Assembly (NCBI GenBank): GCA_024760505.1
Contig: CP058931.1
Location: forward strand, 3,172,001 to 3,236,000
Reading direction: 5' to 3'
DNA from: Nitrospira sp.
Lineage (GTDB): Bacteria; Nitrospirota; Nitrospiria; Nitrospirales; UBA8639
DNA length: 64,000 nt
Shown: positions 52,633 to 60,653 of the stretch, one piece after another
How positions within the stretch are numbered: position 1 is the first letter of the stretch
Layout of the letters: each line of letters begins with the position of its first letter
Notes under the pieces: generated by a model
What the model saw: only the letters and a program-made list of their open reading frames with translations
Told to the model about the DNA's origin: nothing
Database searches by the model: none
Position numbers and translations under genes: made by a program

Positions 52633-54126
52633 ATGGGGTATAAAAGGGAAGAAATTTCTGATTACCATGCGGAGCTTTTCCCGTATTTGCTGTCATGGGG
52701 ATTGCGAGAGTTTCGTGATGAGGCGTCATACTATGACTGGCAACGAGAGACTCTTTCCAAAGAGGAATTGTGCGACTTTCAACGATTAATCGAGCATCGA
52801 TGCGGGGGTGAAGACGTAAAGGGCGACATTGATTTTTATGATGAATTGGCGCGTCGGGATCTTATCCCTGTTCTGTATTCTCAACGGTTTCATTATTTTT
52901 TGACGATTGGAACCTCTGTGTGTGCCAGGATTACTCCAGCCAACCAGGTATTGGACTTTGGTTGTGGGGTTGGCATTTTGACACTGTTTTTTGCCCAACA
53001 GCATCCTGGGATTGAATTTGTAGGGATCGATCGGTCGTCTCGATCGATTGAAATGGCTTGTTTCGAGGCAGAAAAGCGACGCATCAGGAATGTTCGCTTC
53101 GAAGTCTCCCAGTTGCCGTTACAGCAGATTTCGGGAACCTACGACCTTATTCTTTCAACGCATGCGTTGTTTCAGGCGGAATGGGAGCCAGGGCTACCAA
53201 GCCAAACCTGGAAAACGTTTCAACGTGCCTGTGACCTTCAACGACAGGAGCAGCTGGAAGTTCTGACGGGGGTACAGGGACGTTTGGATGTCTTGTTGCG
53301 GACTTTAATGCCAATGGGACGAATGATCCTTTTTGAGAAAACATGGAATCTTGGTCGACGGATTTTGTTTCAACGAGCGTTAGATGCCAGAGGCCTGTTT
53401 CCCGTGTCTTCTCCGGTTTTCTGCCGATATCGGTCGGTTGATGAAGAGGTGATCGATGGACCTCTGTATGAGGTTGCCCGACTCTCACATGGTGTGGAAC
53501 CTTTTGAGTGGAATGAGGAACCGTATCGGGCACCAGGCGAAACACTTTATCGTTGTGTCGGGATTGCCGCCGAGCGAATGGGGCAGGTGCTGGTTAAGGA
53601 TAAAGTGAGTACCACCATTACTGGTGTTCATTCCAATATGGGATCCTGGAGGTTTCGTTTCGGGCTATGGAAGGAGATCGTTGCTTGGGGCTTGTGTGAA
53701 CATTCTTCTGGTTTGACAGGATTGGTTATTGGGGGTGAGGCAGATCGGGATTTACTGTATCAATTAGTTGCAACTGTTTCGTACATAACCGAATCCGATT
53801 TTCAACAATTGGTTCATGACTTTTGGGGAAACATGATTCACGCTCCTGAGGATCCCTCCTTGCCTTGTTATGAGAATCACCATTCCTCTGCTCAAATCAT
53901 CTACGAGGGCCTTCCTTCCAAATGCATTCTACAGGAGACGACGTGCCAGGATGATGGGGGAAGAGAAATGCATATCGAGTTAGGGACCACAACCCATTTG
54001 ACGTATTTGTATTGCGCCAATACTTTCGATCAACGCCAGCTCGTTCTTATTGATGAAGGACGGGCTCAGGTTTTATATGAATATTATCGAGAGTCTCTCC
54101 AGCGCCCACACGGTCTACCTGCCTGA
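52633..54126 (+). CDS. SAM-dependent methyltransferase with unknown C-terminal domain
   Basis: A 497-residue protein. Residues ~100-200 form a class I methyltransferase domain: VLDFGCGVGILTLFFAQ (motif I), VGIDRSSRSIEMA (motif II), YDLILSTHALF (motif IV). The remaining ~290 residues are not recognised. The frame is open to 52480, but the ATG at 52633 begins the family-like part; the ribosome site is poor (GAGGAAC lies ~20 bases upstream). The substrate is unknown. A hairpin terminator follows. Confidence 0.8.
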   Translation: MGYKREEISDYHAELFPYLLSWGLREFRDEASYYDWQRETLSKEELCDFQRLIEHRCGGEDVKGDIDFYDELARRDLIPVLYSQRFHYFLTIGTSVCARITPANQVLDFGCGVGILTLFFAQQHPGIEFVGIDRSSRSIEMACFEAEKRRIRNVRFEVSQLPLQQISGTYDLILSTHALFQAEWEPGLPSQTWKTFQRACDLQRQEQLEVLTGVQGRLDVLLRTLMPMGRMILFEKTWNLGRRILFQRALDARGLFPVSSPVFCRYRSVDEEVIDGPLYEVARLSHGVEPFEWNEEPYRAPGETLYRCVGIAAERMGQVLVKDKVSTTITGVHSNMGSWRFRFGLWKEIVAWGLCEHSSGLTGLVIGGEADRDLLYQLVATVSYITESDFQQLVHDFWGNMIHAPEDPSLPCYENHHSSAQIIYEGLPSKCILQETTCQDDGGREMHIELGTTTHLTYLYCANTFDQRQLVLIDEGRAQVLYEYYRESLQRPHGLPA

Positions 54127-54134
54127 GTTCCTTC

Positions 54135-54163
54135 AACCTGAGTCGTTAGTCAGGTTCTTTATT
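54135..54163. terminator. Probable terminator between convergent genes
   Basis: AACCTGA (54135-54141) pairs with TCAGGTT (54150-54156), followed by CTTTATT on the plus strand. It lies eight bases after the methyltransferase stop and next to the end of the convergent minus-strand gene, so it may serve both. Confidence 0.55.
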
Positions 54164-54473
54164 GCGTTTCAATAACCTGAAGTGTGCGCTGTTGTGTTTT
54201 GGCATAGCAGGCGACTGCTTCATATGTCTCCTGCTGAACGTCAGAGGGGAGGGATGCCCAATCAGAGGGGAGGCCAACAGTGAGTATGTGTCCATTGTCC
54301 CTTATGCCCTTAATCCTCCCTATGTATAGATAATCCAGTAGGACTTCTCCATTGACTTCTCCTGAACAGGCTTGAGCCGTGGAAGTGGTGCTGGGATTTC
54401 GATTCCCATACTCAATCGAAATGGTCATTGACCAGAAAAGAAGGCATGACAAGAAAAAAAGGACAAATCGCAT
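54159..54473 (-). CDS. Small exported protein of unknown function
   Basis: A 104-residue protein with an N-terminal signal or anchor segment (FVLFFLSCLLFWSMTISI) and a short mature domain with two cysteines (STAQACSGE, EAVACYAKT). No family is recognised. It converges with the methyltransferase gene. The good hydrophobic start and open frame support it as real. Confidence 0.55.
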   Translation of the reverse strand: MRFVLFFLSCLLFWSMTISIEYGNRNPSTTSTAQACSGEVNGEVLLDYLYIGRIKGIRDNGHILTVGLPSDWASLPSDVQQETYEAVACYAKTQQRTLQVIETQ

Positions 54474-54852
54474 ATGACTAGATCTCCATACTGCGAGGAG
54501 TCTGTCTGACCTACCCCTACCGGTAAATACCTCAAAGGTAGGACCCTGGAATTAACGGGATGTCATGGGAGCAGGGTCTTGGGAAGGAGATTGGACTGGA
54601 GTTCATTGTCAAAGCCAAGAGCCGACATCAAAGTGATTGGGCACCCGTTTTCTTAAGATGCCTTGGGAATTTTCCGACAAAGAAAGCGAGGCTATGAAAT
54701 GCATCCGGCAAGGGTTTTATATTTCATGGCTTGATCCGTTCTTGTCATAGCCGACAATGGTGGAGGTCACGAAACACGGTGAAGAGAGAGTGGGCTCATT
54801 CAAGGTGAAGAAGGAATGTCCGGGTATCAAGAGGGAAGGATGTCTTAGGTAG
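54474..54852. other. Intergenic region with short palindromes
   Basis: 379 bases without a gene. TACCGGTA (54519-54526) is a perfect palindrome and TACCTCAAAGGTA (54530-54542) is an inverted repeat, close together between two divergent genes. These could be regulator binding sites. No terminator was seen. Confidence 0.4.
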
Positions 54853-55818
54853 ATGGATGGTGGAAGCTTCTTGTTTTGGGTATTGCTCGCAACCTGCCTG
54901 ATGCATTGGTTGACGGTCTTTTTGCTTCTTCGTCGGGTACGTTCGACTGAGAACCCCCTGGTGTGGAACCTCTTAAGTGCGGCAGTCGGGCTCCTGGCCA
55001 TTCAAAAAACCTATGGGGTATCTCTTCCATTTCTTGAAATCAATCCTCCTCCATTGAATTTTGTGAGTACATGGCTTGGTTTTGTTATCGCGGGATTATT
55101 GTTAGGCGGAATCGTACGTTTGTCTCCATTCCTGTATCTTCTTCAACGCAATAAGGAGTTATTGGCCGTCATTGAAGAACGAAATGTTATTATTCTGCAT
55201 TTTCATGAACGAATAGCCCGCGCCTTGCATAAAATTCAAATGGCTATGGAAGTAGGGCGTCCCACCACCTTCATTATTGAGCAAGTGGCGGAAATGTCAG
55301 AAATGCTCCAGGCGTTTTTGGACAATCTCAAGGCAGGAGTCCTGCTCGGAAACAAATTTGAGGTGGCACTGAAGACCCTTATTGAGGATTTGAGTCGAGA
55401 AGCCTCATTCCCGATATTGGTCTATGTTGATCCTTCTTGTGAGGATCATCTGTCACGGGAGCAGGGTGCCCAACTGTTACATATTGTACGAGAAGCCGTT
55501 CGGAATAGCGTACAATATTCGCATGCCAAAAGAGGGCAAGTGTCTGCAAAGACCACGCCTACAGACACGGTTATTGAGGTCTCGGATAATGGAAAGGGCT
55601 TTGAAGTTGATCTTGTCGGAGCTCAGGGACATGGATTGGGAAATATGGTCAATCGAGCAAAGAAGATTGGGGCTCGTCTGAAAATCCACAGTCAACCGTC
55701 TAAGGGAACTTCGGTAGTCATTGAAGTGCCATTGAATGAAGCGTCGTCTGATAGAAGTCATTCCGCTTCAATCGTAGATGCCTCATTGAATGCAAGCAAA
55801 AACGTTCATGTCGGGTGA
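54853..55818 (+). CDS. Membrane histidine kinase of the NarL-partner (HisKA_3) class, orphan
   Basis: A 321-residue protein with three N-terminal hydrophobic segments, a dimerisation helix with HERIARALHKIQMAMEVG (the family form is usually ERxRIARDLHD), and a HATPase_c domain: IVREAVRNSVQYSHA (N box), VSDNGKGF (G1) and GHGLGNMVNRAKKIG (G2). The H-box lacks the aspartate after the histidine. No response regulator is adjacent. The ligand is unknown. Confidence 0.85.
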   Translation: MDGGSFLFWVLLATCLMHWLTVFLLLRRVRSTENPLVWNLLSAAVGLLAIQKTYGVSLPFLEINPPPLNFVSTWLGFVIAGLLLGGIVRLSPFLYLLQRNKELLAVIEERNVIILHFHERIARALHKIQMAMEVGRPTTFIIEQVAEMSEMLQAFLDNLKAGVLLGNKFEVALKTLIEDLSREASFPILVYVDPSCEDHLSREQGAQLLHIVREAVRNSVQYSHAKRGQVSAKTTPTDTVIEVSDNGKGFEVDLVGAQGHGLGNMVNRAKKIGARLKIHSQPSKGTSVVIEVPLNEASSDRSHSASIVDASLNASKNVHVG

Positions 55819-55898
55819 CGTTTGTGTCCGATGCCTCAGAAGGGGGAGAACCTTCTGGCGTCTTCTGGGATCCGGGAGGCAATGGGGAAGAAGGAACT

Positions 55899-55943
55899 TG
55901 GTGGCGGTGGAGGGATTTGAACCCCCGGCCCGCGGCTTATGAG
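55899..55943 (-). other. tRNA 3'-half fragment (CAT anticodon): likely phage attachment site
   Basis: Read on the minus strand: anticodon loop CTCATAA, stem strand GCCGC, variable GGGCC, T-arm GGGGG-TTCAAAT-CCCTC, acceptor strand CACCGCC, discriminator A and encoded CCA. The 5' half of a tRNA does not follow; the upstream bases (AACGTT) break the anticodon stem. A 3' tRNA half at the edge of phage-like genes is the usual mark of a tyrosine-integrase attachment site. Confidence 0.85.
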
Positions 55944-56060
55944 AACGTTTTGAAATAACACGGCAGTCAACATGGGTCCACACGCTACTATGCGAATACC
56001 GCATGGATCAAGGCGATTGTGGGCCCTTGTTGTTTGTAGTGGTCGGTGATAGATTCCTCT

Positions 56061-56110
56061 CAACCGTGACAAAAACCGGGATTTGACCACACAACCGTGA
56101 CCGAAACCGG
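56061..56110. repeat. Two direct repeats near the attachment site
   Basis: CAACCGTGACAAAAACCGG (56061-56079) and CAACCGTGACCGAAACCGG (56092-56110) differ at two bases and are spaced 31 bp apart, three helical turns. They lie 120-170 bp inside the element. They could be arm-type integrase or excisionase binding sites. Confidence 0.65.
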
Positions 56111-56233
56111 ATGCCATATGTTCTAGTTTTTCAGGGAGGCAACGGGCTAGCTGATCCCTAGTTCGGCGGCGCAATCCTGAACGCCGTGCCTCCCCTCCCT
56201 ATCACCATCAGGATTCCCGATCAGGAGGGGAAA

Positions 56234-57001
56234 ATGTCCAGAACAGTTAAAACCAATCCATTCAAACAAGAAAGGGATTATTGGGTTGAAAGTTGGAAGG
56301 CGGCCAAAAAGAATCCCATTCCTACGAATCCTGAACTACTTGGTCTTATAGTAGAAGCACTCCTGGTTAGGCTTGGCTCTTTCCATAGGGATACGGCCCG
56401 AGAATCCCGAAATTTAATTTTCCAAATGGCTGCTGGAGAAAAATATCAGGACCTCCGAGCGGATTTATTCAATAAATTTCCAGAACTACACGAGCATCAC
56501 AAAATGGGCACCATGCTCCAGCTCGGAGGATTGGCCATTAATAAAGTTGGCAAACAAACTCATTCGGCAATCAATGTCAAAATCCAACGCATTCTTCTCA
56601 AAGAATACTTCGATGAAAACAGATTCCCCTTAGAGGTGAATTATTTATCTATCCAAACCGAATGGCTCAAAAAACATGAGAAGGAGATTTTTATTCTTTT
56701 AGGTCTTCTGCCGTGTGGATGTAATTATGCAGAGTCCTTCGAAGAGCTGACTCAAGATGCCACAACCAAAACGGCCAAACCCAAATCCAAACACGAAGGG
56801 GAATGGCTTAATCGAATATTAGCCACCCTGCATCACACGACTCCTGGAAATATAAAAAAGACTTTAAATAATGCTCGAAGGGAGGAACGTGCCATAGAAG
56901 AACATTGGATGAAACAATATGAGCTGAAGGATTTTTTAAATACCGCAACCCCTGCAGAAAGACAAAATTATCTCGCAAAATTGGGCTTTTCTTACCCCTA
57001 A
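56234..57001 (+). CDS. Unknown protein of the phage-like element
   Basis: A 255-residue soluble protein, rich in charged residues and mostly helical by composition; no family recognised. AGGAGGGGAAA directly precedes the ATG at 56234. It is the first gene after the attachment site. Lower GC and Lys-rich sequence differ from the host core genes, which fits acquired DNA. Confidence 0.65.
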   Translation: MSRTVKTNPFKQERDYWVESWKAAKKNPIPTNPELLGLIVEALLVRLGSFHRDTARESRNLIFQMAAGEKYQDLRADLFNKFPELHEHHKMGTMLQLGGLAINKVGKQTHSAINVKIQRILLKEYFDENRFPLEVNYLSIQTEWLKKHEKEIFILLGLLPCGCNYAESFEELTQDATTKTAKPKSKHEGEWLNRILATLHHTTPGNIKKTLNNARREERAIEEHWMKQYELKDFLNTATPAERQNYLAKLGFSYP

Positions 57002-57216
57002 GTTTCTTCTTCAATATCTCTTCCCAAAAATCTCCTTCTTGTGTTCGGGTACTTCTAAAGCAAACAACGGTACCCAAAATCCATTTTAATCCATCTGACC
57101 GAGCTCTACACTAGGCAACAGATTACAGCAGTTTTCTAATGAAGTAATGGGAAGCAGGTGCTTTTATAGGCTTCGCAAAACCAGACATTAACGATGCTAT
57201 CAAAGGAGGACGCCAA

Positions 57217-57414
57217 ATGGATGTGAAGGTGGATGAGGCAGCACGAGAGCTTGGACTTAGTCGTTTTACGATTTACCGACTACCAAAAGGGACACCAGGC
57301 TTATACCGGTATGGAAGAGCATTAAGAGTCAACCTGAAAGAGTTTAGAGAGTGGGGCCGTGGACAGGCATTGGGCGAAACCGAGACGAATAGTTCGGAGG
57401 TCGAGGCAAAATAA
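57217..57414 (+). CDS. Helix-turn-helix DNA-binding protein, excisionase-like
   Basis: A 65-residue protein with VDEAARELGLSRFTIYRLPK and YGRALRVNLKEFREWGRG, a MerR/HTH_17-type fold used by phage excisionases and small regulators. AAAGGAGG precedes the ATG. It overlaps closely with the next gene (two bases apart). Role as excisionase is inferred from size, fold and context. Confidence 0.8.
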   Translation: MDVKVDEAARELGLSRFTIYRLPKGTPGLYRYGRALRVNLKEFREWGRGQALGETETNSSEVEAK

Positions 57415-57415
57415 T

Positions 57416-58138
57416 ATGCCTTCGCCTAAGCGTTGGTTTCACTTGAATCGTGACATCAACGATGACCCGGAATTCGATGAACTTTGTAGGCAATTTGGCG
57501 TGGCCGGAATCAGGGTTTTCTTAGAAGTTATGGGGACCATTGATAAGACGGAAAATGAATGGAGAGTTGGGGAAGCGATCGAATCTGAATGGAAAGTCTC
57601 AGAGAGAATTGAGCGGCACTTGGCTAAGAAATGCAGAACAAAATTGAATATAACACACAAGATTCTTCAATGGATGTTCCAACAAAGTTGGATCATTGTT
57701 GCAACACTTCCCGATAAATCTTCCATCATTACCGCTCCTAACTATCGAAAATATAATAAAAACTGGGTCCAGAAGTGGGAACTTTCTGAGTCCCCTCCTT
57801 TCCTTGCCTTTCCTTGCCTTTCTAAAGAAGAGAAAAAAAAAGAAGAAGGGGTTGTGAATAGTGTGAATAGCGGGGACTTAGACAACGAAAAGCTAGAAAC
57901 TCTTAACGTTTTTTTCATTACACCGGAGCTGCGGGAATGGAATGAGAGAGAAGGTTTAGAACTTGATCTCGATGCCGAATTGATTCGGTTTAAGGAGTAC
58001 CATGTCGGCCATTCACTGCGAAAACTTATTGGTGACATAAATCAGCTCTTCATGGGTTGGTGTTTAACTTCGAAAGATTCACGAATGGGAAAGCTTTATA
58101 AAAAAATTCGGTCCATGCCCCGCTACAGGTTTGACTGA
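57416..58138 (+). CDS. Putative phage replication protein (replisome-organiser-like)
   Basis: A 240-residue protein. The N-terminus (RWFHLNRDINDDPEFDEL, then FGVAGIRVFLEVMGTIDKTE) resembles winged-helix N-terminal domains of phage replication initiators. A Lys/Glu linker containing a run of nine A residues (57833-57841) separates it from a C-terminal domain that may bind a helicase or loader. Starts at the ATG at 57416 directly after the HTH gene. Assignment is tentative. Confidence 0.6.
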   Translation: MPSPKRWFHLNRDINDDPEFDELCRQFGVAGIRVFLEVMGTIDKTENEWRVGEAIESEWKVSERIERHLAKKCRTKLNITHKILQWMFQQSWIIVATLPDKSSIITAPNYRKYNKNWVQKWELSESPPFLAFPCLSKEEKKKEEGVVNSVNSGDLDNEKLETLNVFFITPELREWNEREGLELDLDAELIRFKEYHVGHSLRKLIGDINQLFMGWCLTSKDSRMGKLYKKIRSMPRYRFD

Positions 58139-58161
58139 GAAACGAAAAACGAGAGGCTCCT

Positions 58162-58617
58162 ATGACGCACGAATCACGACGAGAATATATTCAACTGCAA
58201 TCTGTCGCGAATCAGGGCCGGTATAAAGTGTGGGTGAAAGATGGGGAACCTTTCATCCCAGGCCGTAAGGGTCAAGTAGAGCCTTACAGTCGCGATGGGC
58301 TCACATTAGCCGCATTCACCGACCGGCCACGTATTTTAAGGGCGATGGCACGCCTCCCCTTTGTCACCTCCCATCAAATCGGTCAGGAGGAAGGGTCTGT
58401 CCTGTTTCCTGTCGCTCAATTTCCTGAGATGGCAAAATTTTTGGGGTTGCGAAAGAAACGTCCAGCCCCAGCGAAGCACGTCCAGGCTAAAGGGCTCTCA
58501 GCCTTGGAGCGGTGGCACCATCTGGCACAGAGCAAAAACCCAATCAAAAAAACGACGAAGGCGAGGCAAGACACCCTGCGGCATGGGTCAATGGGACACG
58601 CGCAAATTTACCCTTGA
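58162..58617 (+). CDS. Unknown small basic protein of the phage-like element
   Basis: A 151-residue protein with a strongly basic C-terminal half (LRKKRPAPAKHVQAKG, NPIKKTTKARQ). No family recognised. The N-terminal part (GRYKVWVKDGEPFIPG) may be a small beta fold. It might bind nucleic acid. It sits 23 bases after the replication-like gene. Confidence 0.55.
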   Translation: MTHESRREYIQLQSVANQGRYKVWVKDGEPFIPGRKGQVEPYSRDGLTLAAFTDRPRILRAMARLPFVTSHQIGQEEGSVLFPVAQFPEMAKFLGLRKKRPAPAKHVQAKGLSALERWHHLAQSKNPIKKTTKARQDTLRHGSMGHAQIYP

Positions 58618-58639
58618 ATTGTAGATCTAAACTGATCAG

Positions 58640-58906
58640 ATGCGAATAAAAATCAAAAAAAAGAGCAATTTTTCCTTGGAAGATGCGAAGAAACAGTTAG
58701 AGGCACTCGAGGCCGATTTAATCACGAAACAAAGACTTCTGAAGCAGAAGAAGGCGGAGGCTATCGCATTGTTAGGGGCAATTCCCACGTACGTTCACAG
58801 CGAGCATCTATTGAAACTTGATTCTGAATTAGCGGACCTTCAGCGAATCCTGAACGAAGCACGGAAGGATATTGAGAATTTCAGCAAGATGTCCACTTTA
58901 AAATGA
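58640..58906 (+). CDS. Short coiled-coil protein
   Basis: An 88-residue, fully helical, charged protein with heptad-like pattern (LEDAKKQLEALEADLITKQR). No ribosome site is evident before the ATG. It resembles the first half of the next gene in style, so the two may be related structural or assembly proteins. Function unknown. Confidence 0.5.
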   Translation: MRIKIKKKSNFSLEDAKKQLEALEADLITKQRLLKQKKAEAIALLGAIPTYVHSEHLLKLDSELADLQRILNEARKDIENFSKMSTLK

Positions 58907-58916
58907 GGAGGAAAAA

Positions 58917-59498
58917 ATGTCTAAACCATCTCCCGCACCAAAAACAGTGGAAGAGGTCCAGAATGAAATCAGTCGGCTGAAAACAGACGTTCTTCGGAAA
59001 TCCCAACAGGCCCAGGCGTTGATGGAGAAATACCCCGGTGGGGTCAGTATGGAAAAAATGCTCAGTGCCCAACGGGAAGCTGCCGAGGCCAAGCAACACC
59101 TTGCCGAAGCCCAAGAAGAGCTGTTGAGGTTACAACAGATCGATGATCCCGCGTTCGTACAGGCCAAAGAAGACTTAAAAACCCTTCCTGAGACTTATGC
59201 CAAAAAGGTTGTCGAACTTCATCAGCTAGAGCAAGCCGCCGTGGACTGGCTGAACCCTCTGCACGAAATATTCTTGACGCTGCGAGGCATCCAAGATGAG
59301 ATCAACGAGCTTGCAGCTCGGCACGAAAAGGCGCATGTCGCCCTCGGCATTCCCCGAGAACAATATTTGGTTGGAGACGTGGGGATGCTCTTCCGGTCGG
59401 CCTTCACCTTCACGGACTTTTTGAATCGGTTCGTGAGCGTCGTGCTTAATGGCCATATGCGCCCCCAAAAATCCATCGCTTTCTATGAACATCGCTAG
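58917..59498 (+). CDS. Coiled-coil protein of unknown function
   Basis: A 193-residue protein; residues 1-100 form a long coiled coil (VEEVQNEISRLKTDVL, AAEAKQHLAEAQEELLRL) and the C-terminal part may be globular. GAGGAGG precedes the ATG. The position before a DUF5681 gene and the tape measure could suit a scaffolding or tail-assembly role; this is a guess. Confidence 0.6.
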   Translation: MSKPSPAPKTVEEVQNEISRLKTDVLRKSQQAQALMEKYPGGVSMEKMLSAQREAAEAKQHLAEAQEELLRLQQIDDPAFVQAKEDLKTLPETYAKKVVELHQLEQAAVDWLNPLHEIFLTLRGIQDEINELAARHEKAHVALGIPREQYLVGDVGMLFRSAFTFTDFLNRFVSVVLNGHMRPQKSIAFYEHR

Positions 59499-59512
59499 AT
59501 GGACACCCGAAC

Positions 59513-59989
59513 ATGACAGCCGGAAATCAGGCAATGGCATCTGAAAAAACAGGAAAAAAACAGGATAAAAGCCAATGGCCCAAAGGCGTATCCGGCAATC
59601 CTGACGGACGCCCGAAAGGAGCCAAGAACAAAACCACGCTCATGGCTCAAGCGCTTTTGGATGGAGAGGCCGAAGCTATAACCCGGAAATGTGTTGAACT
59701 GGCCAAAAACGGACGCCCCGTCGCCCTCAAGCTCTGCCTTGAACGCATCCTTCCCCCTGTTAAGGAACGGACCATCCAATTGGATCTGCAGGGCCTCAGG
59801 AATCTGGCCGAGGTCATTCAGGCCATGGGTCAAATTTTTGAACAAGTGGCAGACGGCCGCATTGGTCCTCAGGAAGGGAGTACGCTCATGGGAATGTTGG
59901 CCACCACACAGAAAGCCTTCGAAACGGTGCAACTAGAACAACGGATTGCCGCGCTGGAGGCGGTGTTAAAAACACGGAGGGCATCATGA
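59513..59989 (+). CDS. DUF5681-domain protein
   Basis: A 158-residue protein with the DUF5681 signature QWPKGVSGNPDGRPKGAKNK at residues ~21-40 and a helical remainder (ILPPVKERTIQLDLQGL). DUF5681 genes are common beside phage terminase genes and may encode small-terminase-like or DNA-binding proteins. The stop overlaps the next start by four bases (ATGA). Confidence 0.85.
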   Translation: MTAGNQAMASEKTGKKQDKSQWPKGVSGNPDGRPKGAKNKTTLMAQALLDGEAEAITRKCVELAKNGRPVALKLCLERILPPVKERTIQLDLQGLRNLAEVIQAMGQIFEQVADGRIGPQEGSTLMGMLATTQKAFETVQLEQRIAALEAVLKTRRAS

Positions 59990-60630
59990 ACCATAAAACC
60001 GTCCAGGGGCAGTACCGGCACCTCTCCCCAACCGAGCGGCTTGCCCTCGTGCTGGAATCGTTGGGCCGGAAAGATGACGGAGAACTGGGCGCCTTAATCC
60101 GATCGTGCCCCGTGCATGAGTACCGCCTACAGGATCAAGACTTCTGGGATCTTCACAATAAATCCCGAATGATCGCGCATCTCTTCGCGGTGGACTGGTT
60201 TCGCATAAGACAAGAGGTTGAGACGGCGAGACTGGCGCAATCGGCCTTTTACCTGGTTGGAAGTAAATTTGAGCAAGGCTTTGGCCTCGCACTGGAGGCC
60301 CAGGGCGCAGTTCCACCGTCAACCCATCAGGTTTGGCAGCAATATGAGAACATATTGCAACCCTACGATGAGCGGATAGAAAACGCGAAGGAAGCGGAGC
60401 GGCTTTGGAGTAGTCGGCTGAAGGGCCTTCATGCTGGCCTCCTTCGCTTTTGCCAGAGGGCCCAATTGGAACCCCATCAACTCTTGGCCTGGACGCCCCC
60501 GCTCCAGGATGAGGTGAAAGAATTTATAGAGGGGTTAGCCCCTGACATTGAAGCCGATGAAGAGATGTCCAAGACGATCTTTGAGAGCTTTTTGCTGGCC
60601 TGGCCTAGATTGAGGGACCGGTCTCACTAA
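59986..60630 (+). CDS. Unknown helical protein coupled to the DUF5681 gene
   Basis: A 214-residue protein beginning MNHKTVQGQYRHLSPTERLAL, mostly helical, no family recognised. It is translationally coupled to the DUF5681 gene. The tape-measure gene follows after 23 bases. DUF5681 genes in related elements are often paired with a protein of this size. Confidence 0.6.
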   Translation: MNHKTVQGQYRHLSPTERLALVLESLGRKDDGELGALIRSCPVHEYRLQDQDFWDLHNKSRMIAHLFAVDWFRIRQEVETARLAQSAFYLVGSKFEQGFGLALEAQGAVPPSTHQVWQQYENILQPYDERIENAKEAERLWSSRLKGLHAGLLRFCQRAQLEPHQLLAWTPPLQDEVKEFIEGLAPDIEADEEMSKTIFESFLLAWPRLRDRSH

Positions 60631-60653
60631 TTTTCAAGGAGGAGAGTATTGCC

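Noticed and set aside
55899..55975. A functional tRNA-Met or tRNA-Ile gene
   Set aside because: Only the 3' half is present; the 5' acceptor, D arm and 5' anticodon strand are missing.
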